DNA from: Rhodospirillaceae bacterium
GTDB taxonomy: Bacteria > Pseudomonadota > Gammaproteobacteria > Steroidobacterales > Rariloculaceae
Assembly (NCBI GenBank): GCA_002718345.1
Contig: PBDA01000061.1
Span: 1-45,220 of the forward strand
DNA length: 45,220 nt
Reading direction: 5' to 3'
Shown here piece after piece: positions 9,227-18,787 of the stretch. Each line of letters opens with the position of its first letter. Within the stretch, counting starts at the first letter, position 1. Below the pieces are notes generated by a model. That model was given only the letters and a program-made list of their open reading frames with translations, ran no database searches and had not been told where the DNA came from. The position numbers and the translations under genes were made by a program.

Positions 9227-10276
9227 ATGGACGATAATCGTCAAAAGGCATTAGCAGCAGCCCTGGGGCAAATAGAGAAACAGTTCGGTCAAGGCTCTGT
9301 TATGAGATTAGGTGATGCCATAGCGTCCCGAGAGTTTGATGTTATTCCAACGGGCTCTCTCGGTTTAGACGTAGCATTAGGTATCGGGGGGCTTCCACAG
9401 GGACGCGTAGTTGAGATCTATGGCCCAGAGTCGTCGGGTAAAACTACGCTCACTCTTCAAGTTATTGCGGAAGCGCAGAAACAAGGAGGAACAGCAGCCT
9501 TTGTAGATGCGGAGCATGCGTTGGATCCAATTTATGCAGAAAAGGTTGGGGTTAATGTTGAGGAACTTTTAATTTCTCAGCCAGATACGGGTGAGCAGGC
9601 TCTAGAGATTACCGATATGCTCGTCAGATCTGGGGCGATAGATCTTATCGTTGTTGACTCTGTGGCTGCACTCACACCAAAAGCAGAGATAGAGGGAGAG
9701 ATGGGAGATTCCCATGTTGGTTTACAGGCACGATTAATGTCACAAGCGCTAAGAAAACTTACTGCTAATATACAGCGCTCCAATTGTATGGTTATCTTTA
9801 TCAATCAAATACGCATGAAGATTGGTGTTATGTTTGGTAGTCCCGAAACTACTACAGGAGGTAATGCACTTAAGTTTTATTCTTCGGTGCGATTAGATAT
9901 ACGTCGAATAGGAGCTATAAAGAAAGCTGATGAAGTTCTGGGGAATCAAACTAGGGTAAAAGTTGTGAAAAACAAGATGGCACCCCCTTTTAAACTAGCA
10001 GAGTTTGAGATTCTATATGGCCATGGTATTTCTCGGGAAGGCGAATTAATTGATTTGGGCGTAAACGAGGGAATTGTTGAAAAATCTGGTTCTTGGTACA
10101 GCTATGATGGGGATCGCATAGGCCAGGGTAAAGAGAATGTTCGCGACTGGCTGATAGATAATCCAGAGACAGCTGCCAAAATTGAAAGCCGGCTACGTGA
10201 AAAGCTTTTATCCAGTGTGACTGAACAAGCTCCTAAAAAAGAGGCGGAGGAGGATGCCGCTCTCGAACAAGTCTGA
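9227..10276 (+). CDS. recA: Recombinase RecA
   Basis: The 349-residue protein is the central recombinase that coats single-stranded DNA, exchanges strands and triggers LexA cleavage. It has Walker [10 protein letters not shown] (66-74), the [15 protein letters not shown]-type L2 region (here [17 protein letters not shown]), [12 protein letters not shown], and a C-terminal acidic tail ([13 protein letters not shown]). Length is normal. The ATG at 9227 gives the expected [21 protein letters not shown]. recX overlaps its 3' end by 23 bases, coupling the recombinase to its modulator. Confidence 0.99.
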   Translation: MDDNRQKALAAALGQIEKQFGQGSVMRLGDAIASREFDVIPTGSLGLDVALGIGGLPQGRVVEIYGPESSGKTTLTLQVIAEAQKQGGTAAFVDAEHALDPIYAEKVGVNVEELLISQPDTGEQALEITDMLVRSGAIDLIVVDSVAALTPKAEIEGEMGDSHVGLQARLMSQALRKLTANIQRSNCMVIFINQIRMKIGVMFGSPETTTGGNALKFYSSVRLDIRRIGAIKKADEVLGNQTRVKVVKNKMAPPFKLAEFEILYGHGISREGELIDLGVNEGIVEKSGSWYSYDGDRIGQGKENVRDWLIDNPETAAKIESRLREKLLSSVTEQAPKKEAEEDAALEQV

Positions 10277-10751
10277 GCAGACCCAGGAGTCTTCAGTTAA
10301 TACAGGTAAGGCCTGCCGTAAGCAGGCGCTTGATCTGCTAGCGCGTAGGGAGCACACCCGGTTAGAGTTAAAAAGAAAGCTTTCGGCTCGAGCCTACCGT
10401 CATGACACAATTGACGAAGTACTTGATAAGCTTGAGATGGAGGGACTTCTAGAGGAAATGAGGTTTGTAGAGAGTTTTGTGCGAACGCGTATAAATAAAG
10501 GGCAAGGTCCATTGCGTATCCAGGCAGATCTTGTTCAGCGTGGTGTTACGGAGATGAACATACGGGCAGGGTTAACAGACGCTTGCCAAGACTGGGGAAA
10601 ATTAGCATCAGAAGTTAGACATAAACGTTTTGGATCAGCAAATCCAAGAGAATTTTCTGAACGTGCTCGACAGATACGGTTTCTTCAGTACAGGGGTTTT
10701 AAAAAACACCAAATAGATGCAGCACTGGATTTTGAAGGAAATCCCGATTAG
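10254..10751 (+). CDS. recX: Regulatory protein RecX
   Basis: The 165-residue, basic, helical protein limits RecA filament growth. Features seen are [25 protein letters not shown] near the N-terminus (about 19-43), [27 protein letters not shown] (about 60-86) and a C-terminal repeat ending [16 protein letters not shown]. These correspond to the tandem three-helix RecX repeats. The ATG at 10254 lies inside the recA 3' end and is preceded by GGAGGAGG-type purines formed by the recA Glu codons, so translation is coupled. The length is normal for the family. Confidence 0.95.
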   Translation: MPLSNKSEQTQESSVNTGKACRKQALDLLARREHTRLELKRKLSARAYRHDTIDEVLDKLEMEGLLEEMRFVESFVRTRINKGQGPLRIQADLVQRGVTEMNIRAGLTDACQDWGKLASEVRHKRFGSANPREFSERARQIRFLQYRGFKKHQIDAALDFEGNPD

Positions 10752-10783
10752 CTGCTAAATCGGTTGTGGAAAGAGAAGGACAC

Positions 10784-13399
10784 ATGAATCGGACTACTAG
10801 CGAGCTTCGCCAAGAATTTTTGGATTTTTTTGAAAGCCGGGGCCACGAGATTGTTCCAAGCTCTCCTTTAGTACCAGCGAATGATCCATCTCTGTTGTTT
10901 ACAAATGCTGGAATGGTTCAGTTTAAGGATGTTTTCCTTGGTCTAGAAACCAGACAAAACCTTAGAGCAGTAACTTCCCAACGATGTGTGCGTGCAGGTG
11001 GGAAACACAACGATTTAGAAAATGTAGGCTATACAGCACGTCACCACACATTTTTTGAAATGCTAGGAAATTTCAGTTTTGGGGACTACTTCAAACGCGA
11101 TGCAATTCATTATGCTTGGGAATTTGTTACTGAAGTGTTAGGCCTGCCACCTGAACGGTTATGGTGTACGGTTTATGAAAAAGATGATGAAGCAGCTGAC
11201 ATCTGGTTGAAGGATATAGGTATAGACCCGAAGCGATTTGCACGATTAGGAGAGAAGGATAATTTTTGGGCAATGGGGGAAACAGGACCGTGTGGTCCTT
11301 GTAGTGAAATTTTCTATGACCATGGGTCAGATGTACATGGAGGCCCACCAGGTTCCCCAGACGAAGAAGGAGACCGGTATGTGGAGATCTGGAATCTGGT
11401 CTTTATGCAGTTTGAGCGAAACGAATCAGGGGATTTGACACCGTTGCCCAAACCATCGGTGGACACTGGGATGGGTTTAGAACGGGTTGCTGCAGTTATG
11501 CAGGGAGTCCATTCCAATTATGAAACGGATCTGTTTTCTGGGCTTATTCAGGCCGCAATGAAAGTAACAAATACGGAAGATTCGACTGACAAGTCCCTTT
11601 GCGTTATTGCTGATCATATAAGAGCTTGCTCATTCCTTATAACTGATGGTGTATTGCCTGGAAATGAAAAGCGAAGTTATGTTTTGCGTCGAATTATTCG
11701 TCGAGCAATCAGGCATGGATACATGCTGGGTATGGAGAAGCCTTTTTTTTATAGACTTGTAGAACCTCTTGAGCGTGAAATGGGTAGTGCTTACCCTGAG
11801 TTGAGTTCTCAACGAGAACATGTGGAACGAGTTCTCCTTCAAGAGGAAAAACGCTTCGCAGAAACACTTTCTCAAGGCATGAAAATTTTAGAGACTGCAA
11901 TCGAAGAGAAACCAGCAGGAAATATTGTTTCAGGTGAAACCGTATTTAAGCTTTATGATACTTATGGGTTCCCGAAGGATCTTACCGCAGACTTTTTACG
12001 AGAACGAAATCTGGGTATTGATGAATTAGAATTTGAAGAGCATATGACTTTACAACGGCAGCGTGCTCGTGCTCAGAGTAGATTTAACGTCTACGGAGAG
12101 AAAACGCCATCGCTTGAAGATAAAACTAAATTTCTGGGTTATGAGGTTCTTGAGTCATCTGCAACGGTTATCTCACTTTTTTCAGAAGGAAAGTCTGTGC
12201 AGACGCTTGCACCTGGAACCGCTGGTGCTGTTGTCCTAGATAAGACTCCCTTTTATGCCGAAAGCGGCGGACAAGTAGGTGATACAGGTGTGCTTGTGAA
12301 GGAAGCATCCGTTTTTTGCGTTGACGACACTATTAAGTTTGGTAATTCATATGGCCACTTAGGTGAAATGAGAGATGGCTCTATTGAGGTTGGAGACATT
12401 GTGCAAACTACCGTTGATGGGGAACGTAGGGCTGATATTGTTTTAAATCATTCTGCAACACATCTTCTTCATGCTGCCCTTCGAAAAGTACTAGGCGATC
12501 ACGTACAACAAAAAGGCTCCCTTGTTGCATCAGATAGGCTGCGTTTTGACTTCTCACATAATGAGGCTGTTGGTGAGGCTGAATTAAAAAAGATAGAAAC
12601 TTTGGTAAACGAACAAATTCGTATGAATGTGGCATCAGAAACAAAAGAAATGAGTTATAACGATGCTATTGCAAGCGGAGCAGTCGCGTTTTTTGGAGAC
12701 AAGTATGGTGATGATGTGCGTGTTTTAAGGCTTGGGGACTTTTCAACAGAATTGTGTGGAGGCACTCATGTCGGGCGTGTGGGCGATATAGGGCTATTTA
12801 AAATTCTATCTGAGGTAGGGATAGCGTCTGGGGTGCGAAGAATTGAAGCAGTAACTGGCTCTCACGCATTGGAATGGGTCGATGTTGGTGAGACGTTGTT
12901 AAGTGATTTAGCTCATTTAGTAAAAGGTGCGCGCCTTGAACTCACAGATAAGGTTGCCCAGTTGCTAGATCGTAATCGTAGTCTTGAAAAAGAAGTACAG
13001 GTTCTCAAAGGGAAATTAGCAAGTGGCGGCGCACGTGATTTAATTTCAGAAGTTGTGGAAGTTGCGGGTGTAAAGGTTTTGGCAGCAAGAATTGATGGGG
13101 CTAATGCTCAGGCTTTACGAGAGGCAGCTGATAAATTTCGCAATCAGTTAGTTTCCGGAGTAGTAGTTCTAGGCGCAGTAGAAGAGGAAAAAGTAAGGCT
13201 AGTGGCAGGTGTCTCTAAGGACCTTACAAACCTACTAAAGGCGGGTCAGCTAATCGGTCCAATTGCAGAATGCGTTGGAGGGAAAGGGGGCGGACGACCC
13301 GATTTTGCACAAGCAGGAGGCAATATTCCCGAGAAACTTGATGAGGCACTAGGGCTTGTGGCTGAACAGATATCAATAACATTAAGCAACTCTAGTTAG
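10784..13399 (+). CDS. alaS: Alanyl-tRNA synthetase
   Basis: The 871-residue class IIc synthetase charges tRNA-Ala and edits Ser- and Gly-tRNA-Ala. The catalytic domain includes [15 protein letters not shown] (about 40-54) and [31 protein letters not shown]. The editing domain carries HSATHLLH and the zinc-binding CGGTHV motif (about 559-566 and 661-666). A C-terminal coiled coil and oligomerisation domain rich in Gly ([15 protein letters not shown]) follow. I preferred the ATG at 10784 over an in-frame GTG at 10766, because AGAAGGA precedes it and [16 protein letters not shown] is the family start. The stop codon is inside a perfect inverted repeat. Confidence 0.98.
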   Translation: MNRTTSELRQEFLDFFESRGHEIVPSSPLVPANDPSLLFTNAGMVQFKDVFLGLETRQNLRAVTSQRCVRAGGKHNDLENVGYTARHHTFFEMLGNFSFGDYFKRDAIHYAWEFVTEVLGLPPERLWCTVYEKDDEAADIWLKDIGIDPKRFARLGEKDNFWAMGETGPCGPCSEIFYDHGSDVHGGPPGSPDEEGDRYVEIWNLVFMQFERNESGDLTPLPKPSVDTGMGLERVAAVMQGVHSNYETDLFSGLIQAAMKVTNTEDSTDKSLCVIADHIRACSFLITDGVLPGNEKRSYVLRRIIRRAIRHGYMLGMEKPFFYRLVEPLEREMGSAYPELSSQREHVERVLLQEEKRFAETLSQGMKILETAIEEKPAGNIVSGETVFKLYDTYGFPKDLTADFLRERNLGIDELEFEEHMTLQRQRARAQSRFNVYGEKTPSLEDKTKFLGYEVLESSATVISLFSEGKSVQTLAPGTAGAVVLDKTPFYAESGGQVGDTGVLVKEASVFCVDDTIKFGNSYGHLGEMRDGSIEVGDIVQTTVDGERRADIVLNHSATHLLHAALRKVLGDHVQQKGSLVASDRLRFDFSHNEAVGEAELKKIETLVNEQIRMNVASETKEMSYNDAIASGAVAFFGDKYGDDVRVLRLGDFSTELCGGTHVGRVGDIGLFKILSEVGIASGVRRIEAVTGSHALEWVDVGETLLSDLAHLVKGARLELTDKVAQLLDRNRSLEKEVQVLKGKLASGGARDLISEVVEVAGVKVLAARIDGANAQALREAADKFRNQLVSGVVVLGAVEEEKVRLVAGVSKDLTNLLKAGQLIGPIAECVGGKGGGRPDFAQAGGNIPEKLDEALGLVAEQISITLSNSS

Positions 13400-13420
13400 A
13401 CTAAGTCTAACTAGAGTTGC
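13386..13420 (+). terminator. Perfect 16-bp inverted repeat overlapping the alaS stop codon; possible terminator
   Basis: GCAACTCTAGTTAGAC (13386-13401) and its exact reverse complement (13405-13420) enclose the loop TAA. The alaS stop TAG (13397-13399) sits inside the left arm. The stem is long and perfect, but only a short mixed tract (TCTCTT) follows, so it is not a textbook Rho-independent terminator. It could stop transcription, protect the 3' end, or act as a symmetric protein-binding site. Confidence 0.5.
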
Positions 13421-13580
13421 TCTCTTGAGCTAAAAATGCATTACTATAGTCCTAGCGGATATTCGCAAGTTTGTGTCCGTTTAGATAAAAGACTGACTCA
13501 AAAAATTTAAACTAATGTTGGTCAGTCTAAAAATTGATATCTGAAACATTTGATGATTTAGATATAAGGATGGCCGCTAA

Positions 13581-13658
13581 ATGTTTTTTAAAAAGCCAAA
13601 TCCAAGAGCAAAATGGAGGCTTAGGCGGCGAGACCAAGAAGGAGTTTGGCTATGTTGA
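13581..13658 (+). CDS. Possible 25-residue leader ORF overlapping the csrA start
   Basis: ATG at 13581 opens a frame of 25 codons ending with TGA at 13656-13658, seven bases into csrA. The peptide is very basic ([16 protein letters not shown]). AAGGA lies about ten bases upstream. The frame contains the csrA ribosome-binding site, so its translation would affect access to csrA. It may be chance. Confidence 0.25.
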   Translation: MFFKKPNPRAKWRLRRRDQEGVWLC

Positions 13659-13864
13659 TCTTAACCCGACGGGTAGGGGAAACGGTTGTAATCGGAGATG
13701 ATGTAACCGTTACTGTGCTCGGAGTAAAAGGGAATCAGGCTCGTTTAGGAGTCACTGCTCCTAAAGAGATTGCGGTACATCGAGAAGAAATATTTGACCG
13801 CATTAAACGGGAGCAGGCTGACGGCGACTCAATTCGTCCACGAGCAGTAGGCATTGACTGCTAG
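13652..13864 (+). CDS. csrA: Carbon storage regulator CsrA
   Basis: The 70-residue RNA-binding dimer recognises GGA motifs in mRNA leaders and controls translation and stability globally. The sequence starts [10 protein letters not shown] and contains the second RNA-contact region [12 protein letters not shown] (about 36-47), with the key Arg of VHREEI present. The C-terminal tail is slightly extended. The ATG at 13652 is preferred over an in-frame TTG at 13646: AAGGAG lies seven bases before it and the protein begins exactly as known CsrA. It lies between alaS and tRNA-Ser as in many gammaproteobacteria. No lysC is present between alaS and csrA, unlike some relatives. GGA occurs within its own ribosome-binding site, consistent with possible autoregulation. 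Confidence 0.97.
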   Translation: MLILTRRVGETVVIGDDVTVTVLGVKGNQARLGVTAPKEIAVHREEIFDRIKREQADGDSIRPRAVGIDC

Positions 13865-13889
13865 TCTCCGGTAATATTTCTTTTAAACT

Positions 13890-13908
13890 ATGCACCCAGC
13901 AGGTGCAT
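13890..13908 (+). terminator. Short hairpin downstream of csrA, weak terminator candidate
   Basis: ATGCACC (13890-13896) pairs with GGTGCAT (13902-13908) around the loop CAGCA, 26 bases after the csrA stop. No uridine run follows, so termination is uncertain. Confidence 0.3.
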
Positions 13909-14024
13909 TGCCAGACAAGTGATTCTATGCCTGAGCCGATAAAATTCTGCGTCCTATTTTCTAAGGAGTTTTAATCTGTCCCATCATAGATTGTTATATA
14001 TAAATTTGCAGGAATGATTTTGTA

Positions 14025-14198
14025 ATGAAGGAAATTTGGTTATTAACTTTATTCGGTATTATATTGCTCGTCTTGGTTTGTTATTTCTACTTTTCCCCGT
14101 ATCAGAATTGTTTAGATGACCCTCCTCCATGGTGGGCAACAGTTGGTCCTAATGAATTTGATGCCGTGGAATTCTGTCAGGAAAATACTGATTGGTGA
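14025..14198 (+). CDS. 57-residue single-pass membrane protein of unknown function
   Basis: ATG at 14025 to TGA at 14196-14198. The first 24 residues form one strong hydrophobic segment (IWLLTLFGIILLVLVCYFYF). A short polar tail follows with two Cys (about residues 29 and 51) and the unusual DDPPPWW cluster. The composition looks like a real small membrane-anchored or secreted protein, with the tail probably in the periplasm. AGGAATGATTTTGTA before the start gives a weak ribosome-binding site. The next small secreted gene begins 31 bases later, so they may be co-transcribed. No family is recognised. Confidence 0.5.
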   Translation: MKEIWLLTLFGIILLVLVCYFYFSPYQNCLDDPPPWWATVGPNEFDAVEFCQENTDW

Positions 14199-14229
14199 GT
14201 ATAAGTAAAGATTATGCTTAGGGTAACAA

Positions 14230-14592
14230 ATGAATAAAATTACAACTTTATTATTTTTTCTGCTGTCTACGCCAGTCTTCGCTGAACGTTATATTTGTTC
14301 TTGGTCAGATGATGAGGGTGCGACTTTTAATGATATATACATAAGAACTAATAACGGTTTTGAGGAGCCAAGGGACGGTGAAGCTTTAGATTTCTATTGG
14401 GAAATTATTCATGAAGATGAGAGTGTTTTGGTTTTGCATTCAACTACAACGGGTAGTTCCGCTGGGTCATACTTTTATACATCTATGACTCAGATTGAAA
14501 AGAATGGGGAAAAACGTTTTGTTCAGGTTGTAATCAGTCCAATGAATTCAATACAGGTTATTACTGAAGGTGAGTGCGAAGTTGTTGAATAA
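14230..14592 (+). CDS. Small secreted protein of unknown function
   Basis: The 120-residue protein starts with a signal peptide (about 1-17, cleavage near VFAER). The mature part contains two Cys (in RYICSWSDD and GECEVVE), one near each end, which could form a disulphide. The rest is acidic and beta-rich in appearance. AGGGTAACAA precedes the ATG at 14230. No domain is recognised. It lies between csrA and tRNA-Ser together with another small ORF, a place where gammaproteobacterial genomes often carry lineage-specific genes. Confidence 0.6.
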   Translation: MNKITTLLFFLLSTPVFAERYICSWSDDEGATFNDIYIRTNNGFEEPRDGEALDFYWEIIHEDESVLVLHSTTTGSSAGSYFYTSMTQIEKNGEKRFVQVVISPMNSIQVITEGECEVVE

Positions 14593-14704
14593 TTTATAAT
14601 GTCTTTGACTAGGCTAATTAAGCAATAAAATAATAGCAATTGCCTGGCATCTTTTTTGTTGAGTCAGCTATATAGATTAATAAATATATATAAATCAGAT
14701 ACAT

Positions 14705-14797
<93 letters not shown>

Positions 14798-14833
14798 TAG
14801 GCGGTAGATTTATGTCAGTAAATTTGAAAGTCT

Positions 14834-15010
14834 ATGCTCCACCTAAGTGTGTTGTTAGATCAATTAAAGAAAAAAATCTTGTTTTGGTCTCGTTATAAGA
14901 TCATTTATATGGAAAATGATAATCCTAGTACGGAAAAAAGTTTTTTTATTTCTCGAGGAAGTGCTAAGAAGTTAGTTGAAATGGATGAATGGGAATTTAT
15001 CTGGCAATAA
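14834..15010 (+). CDS. Possible 58-residue basic small protein
   Basis: ATG at 14834 opens a frame to TAA at 15008-15010 directly after tRNA-Ser. The product has a basic and hydrophobic N-terminal half (LKKKILFWSRYKIIY), then a polar part ending VEMDEWEFIWQ. An internal ATG at 14909 could give a 33-residue form. No ribosome-binding site is obvious and no family is recognised. The frame is the longest open one in this gap, so it is a candidate gene only. Confidence 0.3.
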   Translation: MLHLSVLLDQLKKKILFWSRYKIIYMENDNPSTEKSFFISRGSAKKLVEMDEWEFIWQ

Positions 15011-15061
15011 AATTTTGATAAAAATAAATCCGCGTTTTTTAATAAGAATTTGAGAGGACAA

Positions 15062-16000
15062 ATGAATATTTTAAGGTTAATAATTCTATTATGTGGGGTT
15101 GGACTTAGTGTTGCATATACCCAGGATAATTCTGTAAGAAGTGTAGATGCAATGCTTGCTGATGCATTTGATAGCGGTAACAGTGTTTATGTAGATAGCA
15201 TCCTACATCCTGAATTCACATGGATAGATTCAGACGGAATTATGTGGCCTCGAAGAGAATCATTAGCGGCAGAGTTAAAACCACTTCTCACAGGAGAAGA
15301 ACAAGTAACAATAATTGAGCACTATTATGGTGAAGCTACTTTTCTAGAACGAAGTAAGGATGACTCCTTCATTATGTATATATGGGACTCGACCTCTGGA
15401 TCTCCAAAATTGTTAAATATTACGGAGATACAAGTTAAAGAAAAAGATTACCAGTCTCATAGTGCTGAGTTTGAAATTCCATGTTACAACCCGTGTACGG
15501 TAATGCCTTGGGTTCCTCTTTCGGATAACCAAAGAGCTGCGTATGCTGCTTGGCAGGATCAGGAGCAGGCATTTTTAGACCCAGAAACTGGAAGACTGAA
15601 TCGAGATGGGTGGATCAGGCGGATTAATAGTGACCAGGATCAACGACCAGTTAATACATATATGGGGAAATCCCCTCCAAAACAAGATCGAGTCGCTTTT
15701 TATATGCCTCGAATTAATGCCGCGTTAGAAACAAGAGGAACTGGATTTACAGTGCCCGTATTGTGGTCTAGGTGGTGGGATATTGGGGATGAGGCAGTAT
15801 TCAATATCATGTTACAGCCAACTTTTGGAGATAAGGCTTATTGGGCATCACGAATCTTTTCGCCAGTAAATGGATTTTGGATGATGTCAGAGAGTTACCA
15901 TACCTATATTGAAACTTCGCCAATCATGACCTCGGTAGACCCGGCCATCTCTGGGGACAATAGGCAAGACCTTAGAAATGTGGATTTATCGACTCGCTAG
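15062..16000 (+). CDS. Secreted protein with an N-terminal DUF4440/SnoaL-like domain
   Basis: The 312-residue protein has a signal peptide (about 1-19, cleavage near VAYT-Q). Residues about 25-130 resemble an NTF2-like DUF4440 fold: VDAMLADAFDSGNSVYVDSILHPEFTWIDSDG, where a helix is followed by the F-x-W-x-D strand typical of the family. The C-terminal half, with two Cys in EIPCYNPCTVMPWVP and many aromatic residues, is unrecognised. The ATG at 15062 is chosen over a TTG at 15050 because GAGAGGACAA is directly upstream. It starts a run of secreted-protein genes on the plus strand. A ligand-binding or small-molecule enzyme role is possible, but no catalytic residues are evident. Confidence 0.65.
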   Translation: MNILRLIILLCGVGLSVAYTQDNSVRSVDAMLADAFDSGNSVYVDSILHPEFTWIDSDGIMWPRRESLAAELKPLLTGEEQVTIIEHYYGEATFLERSKDDSFIMYIWDSTSGSPKLLNITEIQVKEKDYQSHSAEFEIPCYNPCTVMPWVPLSDNQRAAYAAWQDQEQAFLDPETGRLNRDGWIRRINSDQDQRPVNTYMGKSPPKQDRVAFYMPRINAALETRGTGFTVPVLWSRWWDIGDEAVFNIMLQPTFGDKAYWASRIFSPVNGFWMMSESYHTYIETSPIMTSVDPAISGDNRQDLRNVDLSTR

Positions 16001-16031
16001 TTTATAAAAATACTTAAAAGGTACACCAATC

Positions 16032-16505
16032 ATGGATTTGAAAAAATTAATCGTTAGGATTTGGTTAATTCGATTACCTAAAGTGTTTATATTACTTCTT
16101 ATTTTACCAGGTGGGGTTTTAGGTCAGATAGGCCAAAGCTGGCAGGAACGGGCTGAAGCAGGAAGTGCATTTGCTCAGAATAATCTTGGCATCATGTATG
16201 CACAGGGAGAAGGGGTAGAAGAAGATGATGCTGAGGCAGTCAAATGGTTTCTTTTGGCAGCTGAGCAAGGATATACAGCTGCTCAATATAGTCTAGGAGT
16301 CATGTATGCTGCCGGTGATGGTGTAGCGCAAAGTTATATTACTGCCCATGCTTGGTGGAGTGTCGCAGCAATATCAGGCCATAGGAATGCTTCAAGAAAT
16401 TTGTCTGTAATTGAGCAAAGGCTGGAATCCTCTGAAATAGAGGAGGCGCAAGCGTTGTTTTTAGAGTTAAGCCAGACAGTTAAAACAGAACCCAAAGAGG
16501 AATAG
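16032..16505 (+). CDS. Exported Sel1-like repeat protein
   Basis: The 157-residue protein has an N-terminal hydrophobic export signal (about 10-32) and two to three Sel1-like (TPR-related) repeats. AQNNLGIMYAQGEGVEEDDAEAVKWFLLAAEQG (about 48-80) and AAQYSLGVMYAAGDGV (about 83-98) are clear, followed by a degenerate third repeat ending in AHAWWSVAAISGH. Such alpha-solenoids mediate protein-protein contacts, often in the periplasm. It lies 31 bases after the DUF4440-like gene and eight bases before the next gene, so all three probably share a transcript. The specific partner is unknown. Confidence 0.85.
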   Translation: MDLKKLIVRIWLIRLPKVFILLLILPGGVLGQIGQSWQERAEAGSAFAQNNLGIMYAQGEGVEEDDAEAVKWFLLAAEQGYTAAQYSLGVMYAAGDGVAQSYITAHAWWSVAAISGHRNASRNLSVIEQRLESSEIEEAQALFLELSQTVKTEPKEE

Positions 16506-16512
16506 CGTTTCT

Positions 16513-17691
16513 GTGAAAGTAAAAACATTTTGTTTTAATACGCTTTTATTGGTTGGTGTGAGTAGTGGTGCTGTATGCCAGCATTTTGAAGATGGTGAGT
16601 TAATTTTCCCCGAACGTCGTATCGATGCTTTTGTCTATAAAGGAGCAGATGAAGAAGTTATTAGAAGCACATTACCTAGAATAAAAACGCGAGAGGGTAA
16701 TGAACCAGGATCTTGGGTTTATGAGTGGAGTTATTTAGGGAGGTACTATGAGTCTGAGGGTTACAGATTTGCCCAAGATAGCCAAGGAGAGAACGCGAAA
16801 GAGGCTTATATGAAAGCTTCAAATTATTATGCGATGGCATGGTTTCCTTTTAATTATACGCCCGAAGAAAAGGCAGCATACGCGAAGCATCTTGATGCTT
16901 ACGAAGCAGCAGGGCGTTTTTTTGATGAGCCGCTAGAGATAATAGAAATTCCATTCAAGGAAGGAACAGTAAAAGTTTATATGCATAAGCCATATGGAAT
17001 AGATCAACCTCCATTGGTTTTATGGACTCAAGGTGCTGACCAATACAAGGCTAATGCTTATACATCAATTAGCGCGCTTATCAATAAAGGTATAGCAGTT
17101 GGTACTTTTGATTTGCTAGGTTTTGGTGAGAATGAGCAATGGGTGTCAACGCCTGAATCAGATGAATTACATCTAACATTGTTAGATTATTTCAGCCAAC
17201 ATGAGGAATTTGACACTTCGCGGATTAGTTTTGTAGGTTTTAGCTGGGGCGGTTATTACACAGCAAAGCTTGCTACTCGTAATGACCCTAGAATTCATTC
17301 CATAGTCAGCTTCTGTGGGCCCATCCATGAGGTTTTTTCCATGCCCGAAGAGAGAATTGAATTTATGCTCAATAGCCCTGAGGGCCCAACTATTGAGAAC
17401 CTTCTACGTAGGCTTGGGGCAAGAGACCGTTCAGCAGCAGCAGCTCAAGAAGTGTTAGCACCCTTTTCTCTTTTATCATCGGGTTTGATAGGTCAAGGGG
17501 AGACAATTAAAACTCCATTACTTGTTGCTAACGGTACGCGAGATGGGCTTATTCCGGTGTCAGAGGCTGAACTTCTGTTCAGCTCTGCAAAGAGGGCCGA
17601 TTTGTGGTTGCTGGGGAGTGGAGATCATTGCGCTAATGAGTATTTACCTGTCGCATTGCCGCAGCTGGCTGATTGGATCCTAGAACAATAG
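16513..17691 (+). CDS. Secreted alpha/beta hydrolase, FrsA/esterase-like
   Basis: The 392-residue protein has a signal peptide (about 1-22). The N-terminal helical region carries the sugar-free 'YMKASNYYAMAWFPF' type pattern seen in FrsA-like esterases (about 99-113). The C-terminal alpha/beta hydrolase fold follows, with nucleophile elbow GFSWGG (S244), acid residue in NGTRDGLIP (D344) and histidine in GSGDHCANE (H372). These three residues would make a complete catalytic triad. The start is GTG at 16513, eight bases after the Sel1-repeat gene, so it is likely translationally linked. The natural substrate is unknown; carboxylic esters or peptides are possible. Confidence 0.8.
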   Translation: MKVKTFCFNTLLLVGVSSGAVCQHFEDGELIFPERRIDAFVYKGADEEVIRSTLPRIKTREGNEPGSWVYEWSYLGRYYESEGYRFAQDSQGENAKEAYMKASNYYAMAWFPFNYTPEEKAAYAKHLDAYEAAGRFFDEPLEIIEIPFKEGTVKVYMHKPYGIDQPPLVLWTQGADQYKANAYTSISALINKGIAVGTFDLLGFGENEQWVSTPESDELHLTLLDYFSQHEEFDTSRISFVGFSWGGYYTAKLATRNDPRIHSIVSFCGPIHEVFSMPEERIEFMLNSPEGPTIENLLRRLGARDRSAAAAQEVLAPFSLLSSGLIGQGETIKTPLLVANGTRDGLIPVSEAELLFSSAKRADLWLLGSGDHCANEYLPVALPQLADWILEQ

Positions 17692-17764
17692 ACCCCATAT
17701 ACTTGGGACCTTTATGGCTAACCAAGCATTTTAAGTTGTGTGATTAGAAAACATGGTGTCTTAA

Positions 17765-18739
17765 TTGGTTAACAGTAATATCTGGGTATTGGCATGGTTG
17801 GGAGTGCTGTTACTTTTAGGGGCCTCAGGATGCGGTGGTGGAGGTTCGAAATCATCTGAAGCTAGTGTGGGAACAGCCTCTAGCGGGGGCAGTCAGTCCG
17901 AGGGTACAGTTTATTCAACGTCTAATGTTTACTGCAATCTAAGTGAACTTTCCTACAATAATGATGAATCAGTTAATGCGAATAGTGACTTTACTTGGAC
18001 ATGTAATACACAGAATAGGGTTTTGTCAGCAAATGGTATTCCTAATCATGAAGTTGGTACTTTTCCAAATGCCAATAACCCTAATACTATAAGCATCCAG
18101 AATGTCGCAAAAACATTCACAGTCAATCCATCATCTATTTCTGCTGATGGCACTTCGGCTCAGGTAGTTGCCTACGCACTAAATGGCATTAAATTTGATC
18201 CAGGTACAGCTGGACGTTGCAATAATTCAGGAGTTTGTAGTCTGGCGGGAGGCTCAGGAGCATGGAACATTGAAGCATTAGGTCATGATACATTCGATTT
18301 TGGTGATGATATGAATCATGCACATGTGCAGCCAACCGGAGCCTATCATTATCATGGTATGCCAGAACGCTACCTCACCGAATTAGGAAAAGGCGAAGCT
18401 ATGACCTTTATAGGGTGGGCCTTAGACGGATTTCCAGTATATGCTCGGTATGGTTATAGCGTTGCAACTGATGCTAGTAGTGATATCAAGGTATTAACTT
18501 CAAGTTGGAGACTGAAGTCATCGGGGGATATTGGCAGGCCTTCGACTATAAATCACGATAGTAGTCCTATTCCCCTAGGAGCATTTACTCAGGATTATGA
18601 GTATGTTGAGGGTTTTGGAGATTTGGATAGATGTAATGGTCGTGTTGGTGTCACTCCAGAGTTTCCTACTGGAATTTATTACTATGTAATCACTGATTCT
18701 TTCCCCTATGCTACACGTTGTCTAAAAGGTTCATTCTAG
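17765..18739 (+). CDS. YHYH-domain lipoprotein
   Basis: The 324-residue protein starts with a hydrophobic signal and a Cys (C23 in GASGCGGGG) that fits a lipoprotein attachment site, followed by a Gly/Ser-rich linker. The domain around residues 110-324 contains the diagnostic motif HAHVQPTGAYHYHG (YHYH at 194-197) and the surrounding GWALDGFPVYARYGY segment of the YHYH family. The function of that family is unknown; clustered His residues suggest metal binding. The start used is TTG at 17765, the only one giving the full signal. It is followed by another Gly-rich lipoprotein gene 48 bases downstream, and both carry a CGGG sequence after the lipidated Cys. Confidence 0.8.
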   Translation: MVNSNIWVLAWLGVLLLLGASGCGGGGSKSSEASVGTASSGGSQSEGTVYSTSNVYCNLSELSYNNDESVNANSDFTWTCNTQNRVLSANGIPNHEVGTFPNANNPNTISIQNVAKTFTVNPSSISADGTSAQVVAYALNGIKFDPGTAGRCNNSGVCSLAGGSGAWNIEALGHDTFDFGDDMNHAHVQPTGAYHYHGMPERYLTELGKGEAMTFIGWALDGFPVYARYGYSVATDASSDIKVLTSSWRLKSSGDIGRPSTINHDSSPIPLGAFTQDYEYVEGFGDLDRCNGRVGVTPEFPTGIYYYVITDSFPYATRCLKGSF

Positions 18740-18787
18740 TAACAACTGGGTTTTTCTAGGGAGTAAAGCTATCTGCTGGTATAGATA

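Noticed and set aside
13473-13532. GACTGAC and GTCAGTC inverted pair between alaS and csrA
   Set aside because: Only seven-base arms with a loop of more than 20 bases in an A+T-rich gap; this is easily chance and no associated feature was seen.
14812-14898. 28-codon ORF starting right after tRNA-Ser
   Set aside because: Very short, no ribosome-binding site, and it overlaps the longer open frame at 14834-15010.
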